From Corynebacterium urogenitale (GTDB taxonomy: Bacteria > Actinomycetota > Actinomycetes > Mycobacteriales > Mycobacteriaceae): a stretch of 64,000 bases of DNA. Positions 40,933-51,066 of this stretch are shown here, piece after piece. Under the pieces are notes generated by a model that was not told the DNA's origin, did not search any database, and saw only the letters and a list, made by a program, of their open reading frames with translations. Both the position numbers and the translations under genes were made by a program. The first letter of the stretch is position 1, and the number at the start of each line of letters is the position of its first letter. The DNA is taken from the NCBI RefSeq assembly GCF_009026825.1, contig NZ_CP045032.1:1178001-1242000 (forward strand), written 5' to 3'.

Positions 40933-42156
40933 CTAGGGCTTGTGAACCAGAGGATGTCCACCCTGACGGGCGAGAATGTGGTTGATCCGCTGGGTAAACT
41001 GTGCGACCTCGTGAAAACGCGGATTATCATGCCGCACTGCGAAGCGATGAATCGCGTCAATCGTGGTCGCGAGGTCAGCGGCCTGCTCTGGGGTGAGCAG
41101 AGACAGGTCGTGTGCGTGATCCTGGGATGCGCCCGACCTCTGAACCCTGCGCGACGCCTTTCGCGACATCTGATTGCCATGATGGAGCATGACAAGAGAC
41201 ATGAGAGCCCAGCCGATCAGAGGAGCCATGAGACGTTCAATAACGTGAGTCATCTCGCGTGTTTCAGGCCATACGTGGCTGACCTCAGCGGCCCAGGCAG
41301 AGATGAACTCCACGCACTCGTCGTCTGTCAGAGCTGGCGTCGTGTGATCCTGTGGGAAACCGACGATCACGCTCGCCACGTCAAATGCGATATCGCGGAA
41401 GCTGGCCCACTCGTAGTCCAAGAACACCACCTGCTTTGTCAGCATGATGTTGTCAGGCGTGAGGTCGAATGGGGTGAAAGATCGGAAGTCGAAACGCCCC
41501 TGCCGCTCGGCGGCCTCATGGGCGTACTGCAGCACGGCAGGTGCGATTTCCAGGCCGTTGGCCTCCATCACATTCACGCCTTCACGAACTAGGTTCGCGA
41601 TATCGATATCAGAATCAATCACGGTACTTGGGTCGATGTGGTGCTTCTGGCACTGGCGACGAAGCAACGTGTTGTAGCTATCAGCACCGCCGTATGTCGC
41701 CGCATGCATTCGACCGAGCGCACGTCCCAGCTTCCGCACCGCCGTCCTGCGCTCTTCTGCATCATCGAGGAGCAAAACGTCGGTGAAATTCAATCCATCG
41801 CCAGCGTCGGAGAGGATGAGCATCCGCATATCGACGTCATAGGCAAGCAATAACGGCCCTGGGCGGGACTGCTCAGGGAGCGTGTTGGTGTACTGGTACG
41901 CCACAACCTCCCGAATCAATGCCAGCTCGTCCGCCGTCGGGTTCTGTTTGCCCTCGTGTGAACGGCCGAACTCCGGAAGCTGCTTAATCACCACCGAACG
42001 TTCTTGAAGAAATGGGTTTGGTGCGACTCGGCAGCGGACTACGAGTGAAGCGCCACTGCCACCGAGATCCTCGGCGTGGGACAGTTCTGGAGTGCCGCCA
42101 AACCGTGTCGCTAGCAATTGCTGTGCTGACTCCACGGCCTTGTCAACGGTGTGCAC
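40933..42156 (-). CDS. Phosphotransferase (APH/choline kinase fold), atypical catalytic loop
   Basis: 407 residues from GTG 42156. A likely ATP Lys is K58 in S-V-V-I-K-Q-L. The Brenner-type loop reads F-T-P-F-D-L-T-P-D-N: catalytic Asp231 and Asn236 are kept, but the usual His is Pro. The metal motif is F-L-D-Y-E-W with Asp247. So the residues needed for phosphotransfer are mostly present, though the loop is unusual. Substrate unknown; family members act on aminoglycosides, choline, homoserine and sugars. Located between aspS and rarA without any resistance-gene context, so a housekeeping role is more likely. Confidence 0.75.
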   Translation of the reverse strand: MHTVDKAVESAQQLLATRFGGTPELSHAEDLGGSGASLVVRCRVAPNPFLQERSVVIKQLPEFGRSHEGKQNPTADELALIREVVAYQYTNTLPEQSRPGPLLLAYDVDMRMLILSDAGDGLNFTDVLLLDDAEERRTAVRKLGRALGRMHAATYGGADSYNTLLRRQCQKHHIDPSTVIDSDIDIANLVREGVNVMEANGLEIAPAVLQYAHEAAERQGRFDFRSFTPFDLTPDNIMLTKQVVFLDYEWASFRDIAFDVASVIVGFPQDHTTPALTDDECVEFISAWAAEVSHVWPETREMTHVIERLMAPLIGWALMSLVMLHHGNQMSRKASRRVQRSGASQDHAHDLSLLTPEQAADLATTIDAIHRFAVRHDNPRFHEVAQFTQRINHILARQGGHPLVHKP

Positions 42157-42183
42157 GGGCCTATCTTTCCGGTTGCCGACATA

Positions 42184-42207
42184 GCGCGCGAGACAACTAG
42201 TGCGCGC
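42184..42207. repeat. GCGCGC inverted repeat upstream of the phosphotransferase-like gene
   Basis: Two GCGCGC blocks (42184-42189 and 42202-42207) flank a 12-nt spacer in the 168-nt gap between aspS and the phosphotransferase-like gene, 28 nt before the GTG. It could form a hairpin or be chance in GC-rich sequence. No tRNA or small gene was seen in the rest of the gap. Confidence 0.3.
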
Positions 42208-42324
42208 CCGCGGACAACGTCTGAGTTGTAGTGATTTCTAATAGGATTGACCTGGTGAGATTCAGTCTTCTTCGCTCATAGCCTACTAGGTTCGTCAATC
42301 ATCAGGCTGAGGAATAACTAGAGG

Positions 42325-44112
42325 TTAAGCCTGAGACTTCTTCGGTTTGACGTCCAAACCAGCCTCCTTGCGCTGGGCCGGAGTAATTTCGGAAGGAGCA
42401 TCCGTCAATGGGTCCACTCCGCCACCGGACTTCGGGAAGGCGATGACGTCGCGGATCGAATTGAATCCGCCGAGCAGAGAAACAATGCGATCCCAGCCGA
42501 AGGCGATACCACCGTGAGGTGGGGCGCCGAAGGCAAATGCGTCCAGCAGGAAGCCAAACTTCTCCTGGGCTTCCTCTTCCGAAATACCCATCACCTTGAA
42601 CACACGCTCTTGAATGTCCTTGCGGTGAATACGGATGGAACCTCCGCCGATTTCATTGCCATTGCACACAATGTCGTATGCGTAAGCCAAGGCGGAACCT
42701 GGATCTTGGTCGAAGCTATCCAAGAATTCCGGCTTCGGAGAGGTAAATGCGTGGTGCACAGCGGTCCAGGCGGAGTGGCCCAAAGCTACGTCACCAGAGG
42801 CCTTGGCATCCGCGGAAGGCTCGAACATTGGCGCATCCACAACCCAGGTGAAAGCCCAATCGCCCTCCTTGATCAGTCCCAGCTTTTCCGCAATTGCACC
42901 GCGGGCAGCCCCCAACAGAGCCCGGGATGCCTTCGTTTCACCAGCGGCGAAGAAAATGCAGTCTCCTGGCTTTGCGCCGACGTGATCAGCGATGCCTTCG
43001 CGCTCTTGCTCGGTGATGTTCTTGGCCACTGGACCGGCGAGCTCGCCGTCCTCACCTACGAGGATGTAAGCGAGACCCTTGGCACCGCGCTGCTTTGCCC
43101 ACTCTTGCCACGCATCGAGCTGACGACGTGGTTGGGACGCGCCGCCATCCATCACCACGGCGCCCACATACTCAGCGTTGAAGACGCGGAAAGTCGTGTC
43201 CTTGAAGAATTCGGTGCACTCGGTGATCTGGATGTCGAAGCGCAGATCCGGCTTGTCAGAGCCGTACAAACGCATCGCATCGGCGTAGGTCATGCGCGGA
43301 ATCGGAGTGCTAATCTCATAGCCCGCCTCAGCCCAAATGGCAACGAGGATCTCCTCGGCCAAGGCAATAACGTCTTCCTGATCGACGAAGCTCATTTCCA
43401 CGTCGAGCTGAGTAAATTCAGGCTGACGGTCAGCGCGGAAATCCTCGTCACGGTAGCAGCGAGCAATCTGGTAGTAACGCTCCATGCCGGCGACCATGAG
43501 CAGCTGCTTGAACAGCTGCGGGGACTGCGGCAGTGCATAGAAAGTTCCCGGCTTAAGACGAGCTGGAACCAAGAAGTCACGTGCGCCCTCTGGGGTGGAG
43601 CGGGTCAGGGTAGGAGTCTCGATCTCCGTGAAATCGTGCTTCTCCAGCACGCCACGCGCAGCGGCATTGACCTTGGAGCGCAAACGCAGTGCATCGCCCT
43701 GGGTTTTACGGCGCAGATCGAGGTATCGGTACTTCAGGCGAGTTTCCTCGCCCACTTCGCCGGCGGAAGAAGGATCATCAATTTGGAACGGCAGGGCGGC
43801 CGCCTCGGATAGTACTTCGAGAGCAGAAACGTTGACCTCAATGCCGCCGGAGGCCAAATTAGGGTTCTCTGAACCTTCTGGACGTGCCTCTACGATGCCA
43901 GTGATCTTGATGCAGAACTCGCTGCGAAGGTCATGTGCTCGCTCCGCAACCTCAGACTCGCGGAACACAACCTGGGCCACGCCGGAACGGTCGCGCATGT
44001 CTATGAAGATCACGCCACCGTGGTCACGTCGGCGTCCAACCCAGCCGGTTAGAGTAACTTCTTCGCCGATGTTGTCTGTGCGGAGTTCGCCCGCGAGATG
44101 AGTGCGCAGCAC
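42325..44112 (-). CDS. aspS: Aspartyl-tRNA synthetase
   Basis: 595 residues from GTG 44112, with AAGGGAGA about 10 nt upstream. Anticodon-binding OB fold at the N-terminus ([16 protein letters not shown]), class II motif 2 [17 protein letters not shown], the bacterial GAD insertion (~290-420) and motif 3 G-I-A-F-G-W-D-R. It may be non-discriminating if the organism uses GatCAB for Asn-tRNA; the sequence alone does not decide. Divergent from the ypfJ-like gene. Confidence 0.97.
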   Translation of the reverse strand: MLRTHLAGELRTDNIGEEVTLTGWVGRRRDHGGVIFIDMRDRSGVAQVVFRESEVAERAHDLRSEFCIKITGIVEARPEGSENPNLASGGIEVNVSALEVLSEAAALPFQIDDPSSAGEVGEETRLKYRYLDLRRKTQGDALRLRSKVNAAARGVLEKHDFTEIETPTLTRSTPEGARDFLVPARLKPGTFYALPQSPQLFKQLLMVAGMERYYQIARCYRDEDFRADRQPEFTQLDVEMSFVDQEDVIALAEEILVAIWAEAGYEISTPIPRMTYADAMRLYGSDKPDLRFDIQITECTEFFKDTTFRVFNAEYVGAVVMDGGASQPRRQLDAWQEWAKQRGAKGLAYILVGEDGELAGPVAKNITEQEREGIADHVGAKPGDCIFFAAGETKASRALLGAARGAIAEKLGLIKEGDWAFTWVVDAPMFEPSADAKASGDVALGHSAWTAVHHAFTSPKPEFLDSFDQDPGSALAYAYDIVCNGNEIGGGSIRIHRKDIQERVFKVMGISEEEAQEKFGFLLDAFAFGAPPHGGIAFGWDRIVSLLGGFNSIRDVIAFPKSGGGVDPLTDAPSEITPAQRKEAGLDVKPKKSQA

Positions 44113-44297
44113 GTCGCCAGTCTCCCTTTCTCATGGTGGTCGAGATAATAAGTTTTAGGATCAGCCTTTCAGCATACCCGTAGGTTGACCGACGTTCGTC
44201 CTTGAGGGTCAGGCTGCGCATAAGGACCTCTGGGCGTCGAACACACGAGCCCCCTTGTGTGGCCGCGTGGAATTTTTTCGCACTTGCTCCATCGATC

Positions 44298-44336
44298 GCA
44301 CGATGTGCGCAATGTTATGGCACGATCATTGTCGTG
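44298..44336 (+). promoter_or_regulatory. Operator-like repeats over the ypfJ-like start
   Basis: GCACGAT occurs twice (44298-44304 and 44320-44326), 22 nt apart, about two helical turns. Each copy sits in a small palindrome: CGCAC-GAT-GTGCG (44297-44309) and CACGA-N6-TCGTG (44321-44336). The second ends on the GTG start codon. This fits a dimeric regulator site, or an RNA hairpin over the start. The regulator is unknown. Confidence 0.4.
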
Positions 44337-45254
44337 ACGTTTAATAATAATTTGGGAGATTACAGCGACCGTGGCTCGTCTATGAGTGGCGGTGGCGGAG
44401 GTTTCAACGGTGGCGGTCGTGGAGGCGGCAACGCGATCATCGGCCTGATCGCGGGCCTCGTTGGGCGCAAATTCGGCATTCCGGGCGTAATCATCGCGGG
44501 CCTGGCCGTAGCTTTCTTTTCTGCCGGAGGCCCAAGCATGTTCAGCGGCGGCGCCGGCCAGCAAGCATCTGAAGGCGGCAGTCTGGACCACTGTAAGACA
44601 GCGCAGGATGCAAATGAAAACGACGATTGCCGAATCTTCGCCACCGGTGTGTCCCTGGATGAGTACTGGACTGCTGCCCTTCCTGAGAATGAAGGCATTG
44701 AGTACGAAGCACCGGAACTTCGCATCGCGGAGGGCAATATCAACACCGGTTGCGGCTCCGCGAACATCTCTCAGACAGGCCCCTTCTACTGCCCTGGCGA
44801 TCAGACCGTGTACATGTCGATTCCGTTCTTTGATCAACTCAAGGAAATGGGTGGTTCCAACGGCAGCTTTGCCCAGCAATACGTGACCGCGCACGAATTC
44901 GCGCATCACATTCAACAGCAGCAAGGCACTCTGAGCCTGTCCGACTACAACGACCCAGGTGCGGAATCCGGTGCCGTGAAGATTGAGCTCCAAGCCGATT
45001 GTTATGCCGGCCTCTGGGCATCTAACGCGGACAAGGGTCCCGATGCGATGATTGATCCGATCACCCAGGAGCAAGTGAATCAGGCGATTCAGACCGCCCA
45101 GGCTATTGGCGACGACGCCATCCAGTCCTCCTCAGGCCAGGAGGTTAATCCTGATCTCTGGACTCATGGTTCCTCGGAGCAGCGCACCGACGCCTTCATC
45201 CGCGGATACCAGGGCGGAACCATGGCATCCTGCGCTCAGGATTTCAATCGCTAA
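44334..45254 (+). CDS. YpfJ-type neutral zinc metallopeptidase
   Basis: About 306 residues from GTG 44334 (V-T-F-N-N-N-L-G), the start best matching the family; the frame opens earlier at 44202. A Gly-rich N-terminus (residues 18-32) and one membrane segment (about 34-65) precede the outside catalytic domain. The zinc site is H-E-F-A-H at 187-191 and the third ligand region lies in I-E-L-Q-A-D-C-Y-A-G-L-W-A. Cysteine pairs could form disulfides. Like mycobacterial Rv2575 in place and type. Substrate unknown. Convergent with the nuclease gene, 13 nt away. Confidence 0.9.
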   Translation: MTFNNNLGDYSDRGSSMSGGGGGFNGGGRGGGNAIIGLIAGLVGRKFGIPGVIIAGLAVAFFSAGGPSMFSGGAGQQASEGGSLDHCKTAQDANENDDCRIFATGVSLDEYWTAALPENEGIEYEAPELRIAEGNINTGCGSANISQTGPFYCPGDQTVYMSIPFFDQLKEMGGSNGSFAQQYVTAHEFAHHIQQQQGTLSLSDYNDPGAESGAVKIELQADCYAGLWASNADKGPDAMIDPITQEQVNQAIQTAQAIGDDAIQSSSGQEVNPDLWTHGSSEQRTDAFIRGYQGGTMASCAQDFNR

Positions 45255-45267
45255 CCCGGATTAATGG

Positions 45268-47457
45268 CTAGCGGCGGTGGTTCTGCCACCACCACACGCC
45301 ACCGCCGATGAGACCGGCTAGCAACGCGGTGATACCCACACCGATGCCCAATCTGCCCCAGGTGGAATCCAGTGAGCCCAAGCTTGAGTTCGAGCTGTCG
45401 ACCTCTGGTGCGTCAGGCTGAGGAGCATTGGGCGTCAACGTAAAGCCAACGCGGATCGGATCGTGATCAGAGCTTCGGAATGGATCAGCTGCGTAGAAGT
45501 CCGTGGCATTGTAGTTGCGTCGCGAATATTCGAAGGAATTGGACTCGTCCGCGTTGATATCCCACACGTCCGCCCCGGTCGTGAGTTTCCGCGCAGCAGC
45601 ATTGGCCATCACGTGGTCGAGGGAACCAACGCGCCCGCTGAATTGGTAGGAGTGTCCAGCGTCATACAGCTCCTCCAGGTTCGTGAAACCGCCTTCTTCC
45701 AGTAAACGCATCGCATCCTCTTTGGCGTACGCATTGAAATCGCCCATCACAAACTGGGGGAGATCCCGCCACTGCTCATTCCCATCAATCCAGGCAAGAA
45801 GGGCCTTCGACATCTCGGCACGCAAGCGCGCATTGTTGCCCTGGCCATCACCAGTATCAGCGTCACCGCGAGCTACGGACCCTTTCGATTTGTAGTGGTT
45901 GACCACCGCGAGGAACTGCTGTCCGCCATTAGCAGGCGCAAATACCTGGGCAAGCGGCTGCCGGGCAATGCCATTGAATGCTTCGTCATCGAGAATGCGG
46001 GACTCCCCAACCGGTTTGACGAGTTGTGGCTGATAGATGAAAGCGGTGCGAATGGCATCCTCGTTCTCAGGCGTCTTCCCCGGGGACTTGACGTACTCCC
46101 ACTGGCCACCATTGGTGTTGAGCGCATCAACGAGGTGGGCCAGCGCAGCATCCCGATCCTGACCAAATGACGCTGAGTTTTGAATCTCCTCAAGTCCGAG
46201 GACAGAAACATCGAGGGTATTAATCGCAGAGACGATCTTTTCCTGCTGATCGTTCAGCGCCTCCGGTGTGTAGGCTCCACGAACCTCACAATTATTGGTT
46301 GTGACGGGGGTTCCAGCCCGGTCCTCGTAAGCTTTGCAGCCTGGCTCGTCCTGGCCGAGATCGATGAAGTAGTTGAGCACATTGAACGAAGCAATCGAGT
46401 GAGTACCGCCGACCGCACGCGGCCCGTTGACTTCCTGGATGCGTGAATCTTCCCATGTGATCGGAAGTTCAGAGCGATCTGTACGCCCTGTCACCCGTTG
46501 CGTGGGTTGCAGTCCCCACTTATTGAAGTTGTACGCGAGCACCACCGGTTGCTGGAAAGTCACGTTATCACCGGTGCGGAGTGAACGAATTCCTTCCTTC
46601 GTGCTCAGGTACGGTAGCGGGGTGTCCTTGGCAGCATCGTTCTGGAAATAATTCACCGTGGCTGCGTCATCCAAGGTGATTACCTTGCGGCGATTATTCT
46701 CCTCGTAGGCAGTGGCTTCCGACCCCGGAGCTACCTTCGCGGTTGCCTGATAGGCCGGCTCCTCCCCTTCGATAAGATCCACAGATCCGAAGCTGTTGAG
46801 CTCATAATTATTCGTCACGGTGTATGTGGCACGAGGCTGGAAAAGCATTCCCTCATTAGCCTCCCGCACGGCGGGATCGGTGGGGATCGACGCGGTGATG
46901 GGCTCGAGCTGCTCGCCGCAGTCTTGCCCTGGGTTACTCGACTTTTCGACCTTCACTTGCGAAAGCTGAGTCGATCCCTTGAACTCCCCTGCCGTTCCGG
47001 TCACAATAACGCATTCACCGAGATCTGGGGCATCGTCTGTTCCGGTGTAGACGAAGACAGCATTGGAAGCCTCGCCTGCTGAGCGCAACGCAGATTCTCC
47101 GCCGGTCTGAATGAAAAAGCCATCCAATCCGCCCTCTGGGTAGCTGGCACTAACCCATCCAGCAGTTTTCACGCGTTTGCCACTCAGTGGGGAGTTCTCT
47201 CCTCTTCCTTGAATATCGGAAATACTGACGCGCGAAGCTGGAGTGTCAGGCGTTACTGGTTCATCTGGGGTTTCCGGTTGGCTGCCGCCTCCACCGTAGG
47301 CCTCACTAATCACGACGTTATCGCCGGCAGGCGTAGCAATGGCGGAAGGAACTGCCACATGCCCGGCGGCTAGGGCAAGCGAAGACAGGACAACACAAGT
47401 GGACATGGTGCGGCGTGTAACGCGCTGGCCAGGACGGGAGGAGGGTGAAGATTTCAT
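45268..47457 (-). CDS. Secreted, membrane-tethered ExeM/NucH-type endonuclease
   Basis: About 729 residues from ATG 47457 (AAGGA 11 nt upstream). Signal peptide (to ~42), a Pro/Thr-rich spacer, an OB-like domain and an endonuclease/exonuclease/phosphatase domain with S-I-A-S-F-N-V-L-N-Y, E-I-Q-N-S, V-V-N-H-Y-K-S-K-G, M-G-D-F-N-A-Y and S-S-D-H-D-P-I. A C-terminal membrane segment ends in W-W-W-Q-N-H-R-R. It likely degrades extracellular DNA. With the 5'-nucleotidase next door it would release phosphate and nucleosides. In C. glutamicum nucH and ushA are phosphate-starvation genes; regulation here is inferred. Confidence 0.88.
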   Translation of the reverse strand: MKSSPSSRPGQRVTRRTMSTCVVLSSLALAAGHVAVPSAIATPAGDNVVISEAYGGGGSQPETPDEPVTPDTPASRVSISDIQGRGENSPLSGKRVKTAGWVSASYPEGGLDGFFIQTGGESALRSAGEASNAVFVYTGTDDAPDLGECVIVTGTAGEFKGSTQLSQVKVEKSSNPGQDCGEQLEPITASIPTDPAVREANEGMLFQPRATYTVTNNYELNSFGSVDLIEGEEPAYQATAKVAPGSEATAYEENNRRKVITLDDAATVNYFQNDAAKDTPLPYLSTKEGIRSLRTGDNVTFQQPVVLAYNFNKWGLQPTQRVTGRTDRSELPITWEDSRIQEVNGPRAVGGTHSIASFNVLNYFIDLGQDEPGCKAYEDRAGTPVTTNNCEVRGAYTPEALNDQQEKIVSAINTLDVSVLGLEEIQNSASFGQDRDAALAHLVDALNTNGGQWEYVKSPGKTPENEDAIRTAFIYQPQLVKPVGESRILDDEAFNGIARQPLAQVFAPANGGQQFLAVVNHYKSKGSVARGDADTGDGQGNNARLRAEMSKALLAWIDGNEQWRDLPQFVMGDFNAYAKEDAMRLLEEGGFTNLEELYDAGHSYQFSGRVGSLDHVMANAAARKLTTGADVWDINADESNSFEYSRRNYNATDFYAADPFRSSDHDPIRVGFTLTPNAPQPDAPEVDSSNSSLGSLDSTWGRLGIGVGITALLAGLIGGGVWWWQNHRR
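45272..45307. terminator. Hairpin in the convergent ypfJ-like/nuclease 3' ends
   Basis: A 9-bp inverted repeat CGGCGGTGG/CCACCGCCG lies at the last codons of the nuclease gene and 18 nt past the ypfJ-like stop. It could serve as a shared terminator for both convergent genes, though no T run follows on either strand and the sequence also encodes the basic tail. Confidence 0.3.
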
Positions 47458-47504
47458 GGTGGCACTGATCCTTGGGGTGCTGTGAAGGGACATTGCAGAA
47501 GGCG

Positions 47505-49601
47505 TTATCGCTTGAGCACTGCGTCGATGGCCTTAGTCAGCTCGCGCGGCAACTTACCGTGGTCATATGCCCACCACGCACCACCCAGAAGTGCGGCGAC
47601 CACACCGAAGACTCCTGCGATGATGCCCATGGTGCCGGCATTGCCAGCACCCGAACCGCTACTAGAGGTGCTGGAGGAGTCTTCGGACCCCAATGGTCCC
47701 TCGCCGTTCCCATTGGAATCAGAATCCATCGCGACCACCGGCTGAGTAAAGGTTGTCCCATTATCATCGGTGACCTTCAGTTCGCGTACGCCCTTCGGAA
47801 CGTTCAGGGTGACGGCAGCCTGGCCTGTTTCATTGGTCTGGTTCGTAATGGCGTTGTCCACACTTGCTAACGCGGTTTCAGTCGTATCGCCAATCAGCTC
47901 AACCTCGACCTTGGAAGGCTTAGATTCAGATGCAGTGTAGGACAAGGAGGACAGCTTGACTGTCACCTTAGAACCAGGGGTCAACGCTCCAGAATCTTGT
48001 GCCCCCTCGATGGTAATTCCCACAGAGGTCTGGTTCTTTCGCACCTCGACGTTCTGGTGATCCTTCAGATAGGTGTTGAAAACATCCACGTCGAGCAGTC
48101 CACTGTCGATGACTTTGTTTTCGCCCGACAGGGTGTTGAAGGAGGTGAATCCGTCTCCTTCATTGAGCAAGAATGTCGCACCGGCAACTCGGTAGGTCGC
48201 ATCCTCGTCAACCGGCTCTCCATCGACGTAGATCTGGCTCACTCGCTGACCCTGCGCAGCAGTCGGGTCGTATGAATACTGCACATTCTTGGAGAAGCCG
48301 AGCGTGAGAACCGGGCGCTCCGCGCTCTCTCCTTTCCATTGTTCCTCGATGAGCCCCTTGAGTTGCGCCCCGGTGATATCGACGACACCCATTGTGTTAC
48401 CGAAAGGCTGGACAGCATAGGCCTCCGCAAAAGTGAGTTCGCCTTCTGCAAGGTCAGCGCGTACGCCACCGGCATTCATCACGCCAATCTGGGCATTTAG
48501 CGAGGAAGACTTATTTACTCCATAGAGCGCGGCGTCTGCCAACAGAGAGTTCAGAGAACTTTCCGTGCCGCGATTCGATCCGGAGTCAGCGCCTTCATTG
48601 CGGCCACGGAAGAAATCATTGGCCACCGTCGTGACGACCTGCTGCCCTTCCTTCTCCGATGCATCGCGGGCAGCATTGACGATTTTCTCCACGTCTGCGT
48701 CGGGCGTTGCACCGCAGACCTCCCACACGTCTTGCGCGGTGGTGTTGGTTACATCGACGGAAACAACCTTCTTCTTGGCCTTGTCATAAACCACGTCAAT
48801 ATCTGCCAGCAGAGTGCCGTAGGAAGCGGGTTGCACGAGCGCTGGCTGTCCAAGTTCGGAGCGGGTCTCGTGGGTGTGGCCAGCGATGACCGCATCCACG
48901 GCGTCTGCGTCGAATTCCGATGCCTTGTTACCCTCGTGCGTCAACAGGATCACAACATCGGCTTCCCCAGATTCTTTCAGCCGTTGAGCCTCGGTGTTTG
49001 CAGCCGCCGCTGGATCCTTAAACGTCAAACCTTGAATACCATCGGGTGATACGAGCGTTGGCACCTCCTCGGTGACCACTCCGACATAACCAATCTTGAC
49101 TCCGTCTTTTTCCATCACCTTCGATGGCGCGAACTCCGCACCTTCGATGTTTGCGCCAAGGTAAGGGAATTAAGCCTCGCCAGTTCCATCGATGGATACT
49201 CGCCCGGAGAGGTCATCGAACCCCTGGTCAAACTCGTGATTACCGACGGCGGAGACTTCTAGACCCATTGAGTTCAACGCATCCAAAGTGGGCTTATCTC
49301 GCAAAATAGAGGAGATGAACGGGGAGCCACCGATGTTATCGCCGGCCGAGACAAGAGAAGTGTTGGGGTTTGCCTCCCGCTCTTTATCCACGTAACACGC
49401 CAACGCGGCGGCACCCATTTCTGTTGCTTGTCCGTCCTCGACTACTTCTTCGATGTGCCCGTGGAAATCGGTAATGCCCAGGATGTTGAGCGATACCTGA
49501 TCAGATTCCGCGGCTTGGGCCGCTGAGCTACCAGAAAAAACGAGGGACGGGATAATAGCTAAGGAGATAGCTGTTGCTCGAAGGCGTGCGGTGCGATCCA
49601 C
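47505..49601 (-). pseudogene. Secreted 5'-nucleotidase interrupted by one in-frame TAA
   Basis: A signal peptide (to ~31) and the metallophosphatase half (D-F-H-G-H at 45-49, S-A-G-D-N-I-G-G-S, G-N-H-E-F-D-Q-G) run from GTG 49601 (AAGGAG 6 nt upstream) to a TAA at 49172-49170. In the same frame the sequence continues F-P-Y-L-G-A-N-I-E-G, the normal next segment, through G-H-T-H-E, the C-terminal nucleotide-binding domain, a membrane segment and a basic tail ending at 47505. No frameshift or deletion is visible. It may be a recent nonsense mutation, a sequencing error or readthrough; a restart at GTG 49118 would lack most metal ligands. About 698 codons in all. Confidence 0.9.
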
Positions 49602-49653
49602 GGCGGGCTCCTTGATCTCAAAGGTGAAACGTCCCAGTTATGGAAGCAGAAAA

Positions 49654-49676
49654 CGCCCGCCCCGGCTGGGCGGGCG
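49654..49676 (-). terminator. Rho-independent terminator after hisS
   Basis: A perfect 9-bp GC stem CGCCCGCCC/GGGCGGGCG with a 5-nt loop is followed on the minus strand by TTTTCTGCTT. It lies 64 nt past the hisS stop and upstream of the 5'-nucleotidase, whose promoter must be in the remaining ~50 nt or upstream of the hairpin. Confidence 0.8.
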
Positions 49677-49739
49677 AAATTCACACCTTGGGTTTTACCC
49701 GTGGATAGCCGAATATTCTTGTTGCGTTAACTTTTTGTA

Positions 49740-51035
49740 CTAGCTGTGGTTTCCTAGGCAGCCCCGGATATGGGTAACGACATCATTGAGTGCGACCTCT
49801 TGCTGGTCGTGATCCTTGAGATCCTTCACAGCCACGGAACCGGTCTCCAACTCGGACTCTCCCAGGACAAGCGCGAAGAGCGCACCTGCTCGATCGGCGC
49901 CCTTCATCGCGCCTTTGAGGCCGCGGTCGCCGTAGCTCATGTCTGCGCTGATGCCAGCAGCACGCAGATGGTCGACGATGCGCACCATTTCCCGCTTCGC
50001 CTCGGCTCCGAGTGGCACGCCGTAGACATCCACGCGTCGCCCTGAGGAAGCCTTCTTTCCTTCTGCTTCCAGAGCCAGAAGAGTGCGGTCCACCCCGAGG
50101 CCGAAGCCGATGCCACTTAAGTCTTGGCCACCCAGTTGGGCCATCAACCCGTCGTAACGGCCACCACCGCCGATACCGGACTGCGCGCCGAGGCCATCGT
50201 GAACAAACTCGAAGCAAGTCTTGGTGTAATAGTCCAAACCGCGCACCATGCGAGGATTAATCGTGTACGCGATGCCCAGATCATCCAACAGGCCTGTCAC
50301 GCTTTCGAAATGTGCTCGAGATTCCGCAGACAAGTGATCGAGCATCAGCGGTGCTTCTGCGAGCATCTCCTGCATCTCCGGGCGCTTATCATCCAGCACG
50401 CGCAGCGGATTGATCTCCGCACGCCGTTGCGTTTCCTCATCCAGCGGTAGACCGCGCAAGAATGTCTGAAGTTTCTCGCGATAAGCCGGGCGATCGGAAC
50501 CATCGCCAAGGCTGGTGAGTTCAAGGCGATAACCAGCCAAGCCTACGGAGCGGAAGCAGCGATCAGCCAGGGCAATGATCTCTGCGTCGAGCGCCGGATC
50601 ATCCACACCAATTGCCTCAACACCGACTTGCTGCAGCTGACGGTAACGGCCGGCCTGTGGGCGCTCGTAACGGAAAAACGGGCCGTTGTAGACGAGCTTT
50701 ACTGGAAGCTGGCCACGGTCGAGGTTGTGCTGGATGACGGCCCGCATCACGCCCGCGGTACCCTCGGGTCGCAATGTCACCGAACGCTCACCGCGATCGG
50801 CGAAAGTGTACATCTCCTTGCTCACCACGTCGGTGGATTCGCCAACCCCGCGAGCGAAGAGGGAAGTTTCCTCGAAGATAGGCAATTCAATGTGCTCGTA
50901 TCCCGCCTCATGTGCTGTGCGAGTGAAGCGCTCTTTCACGGCGCGAAACTCAGCGGATGCGGGTGGCACGTAATCCGGCACTCCCTTAGGTGCCTGCAAT
51001 GCCTTGAACTTCTTCTTCGATGCCTTATCAGTCAC
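49740..51035 (-). CDS. hisS: Histidyl-tRNA synthetase
   Basis: About 431 residues from GTG 51035 ([10 protein letters not shown]), close before the conserved A-P-K-G-V-P-D-Y start of the class II core. The frame extends to 51167, into the upstream hydrolase gene, and is not used. Motif 2 ([10 protein letters not shown]), the [13 protein letters not shown] histidine loop and G-G-G-G-R-Y-D-G-L are present, with the C-terminal anticodon domain. No strong ribosome binding site. Confidence 0.97.
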   Translation of the reverse strand: MTDKASKKKFKALQAPKGVPDYVPPASAEFRAVKERFTRTAHEAGYEHIELPIFEETSLFARGVGESTDVVSKEMYTFADRGERSVTLRPEGTAGVMRAVIQHNLDRGQLPVKLVYNGPFFRYERPQAGRYRQLQQVGVEAIGVDDPALDAEIIALADRCFRSVGLAGYRLELTSLGDGSDRPAYREKLQTFLRGLPLDEETQRRAEINPLRVLDDKRPEMQEMLAEAPLMLDHLSAESRAHFESVTGLLDDLGIAYTINPRMVRGLDYYTKTCFEFVHDGLGAQSGIGGGGRYDGLMAQLGGQDLSGIGFGLGVDRTLLALEAEGKKASSGRRVDVYGVPLGAEAKREMVRIVDHLRAAGISADMSYGDRGLKGAMKGADRAGALFALVLGESELETGSVAVKDLKDHDQQEVALNDVVTHIRGCLGNHS

Positions 51036-51066
51036 GTCTACATACTTTAGCCAATGCTGAGACAGC

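Noticed and set aside
44113..44333. T-box leader before aspS (also considered for alaS and hisS)
   Set aside because: The leaders are short and no T-box sequence or terminator/antiterminator pair was seen.
44202..44333. N-terminal extension of the ypfJ-like protein
   Set aside because: The 44 extra residues do not fit the family start and would be read through the likely promoter and operator region.
47505..49118. Downstream half of the 5'-nucleotidase as an independent gene from GTG 49118
   Set aside because: The 18 codons between the TAA and that GTG encode conserved family sequence in the same frame, so this is one interrupted gene. A restart product would lack the N-terminal metal site and the signal peptide.
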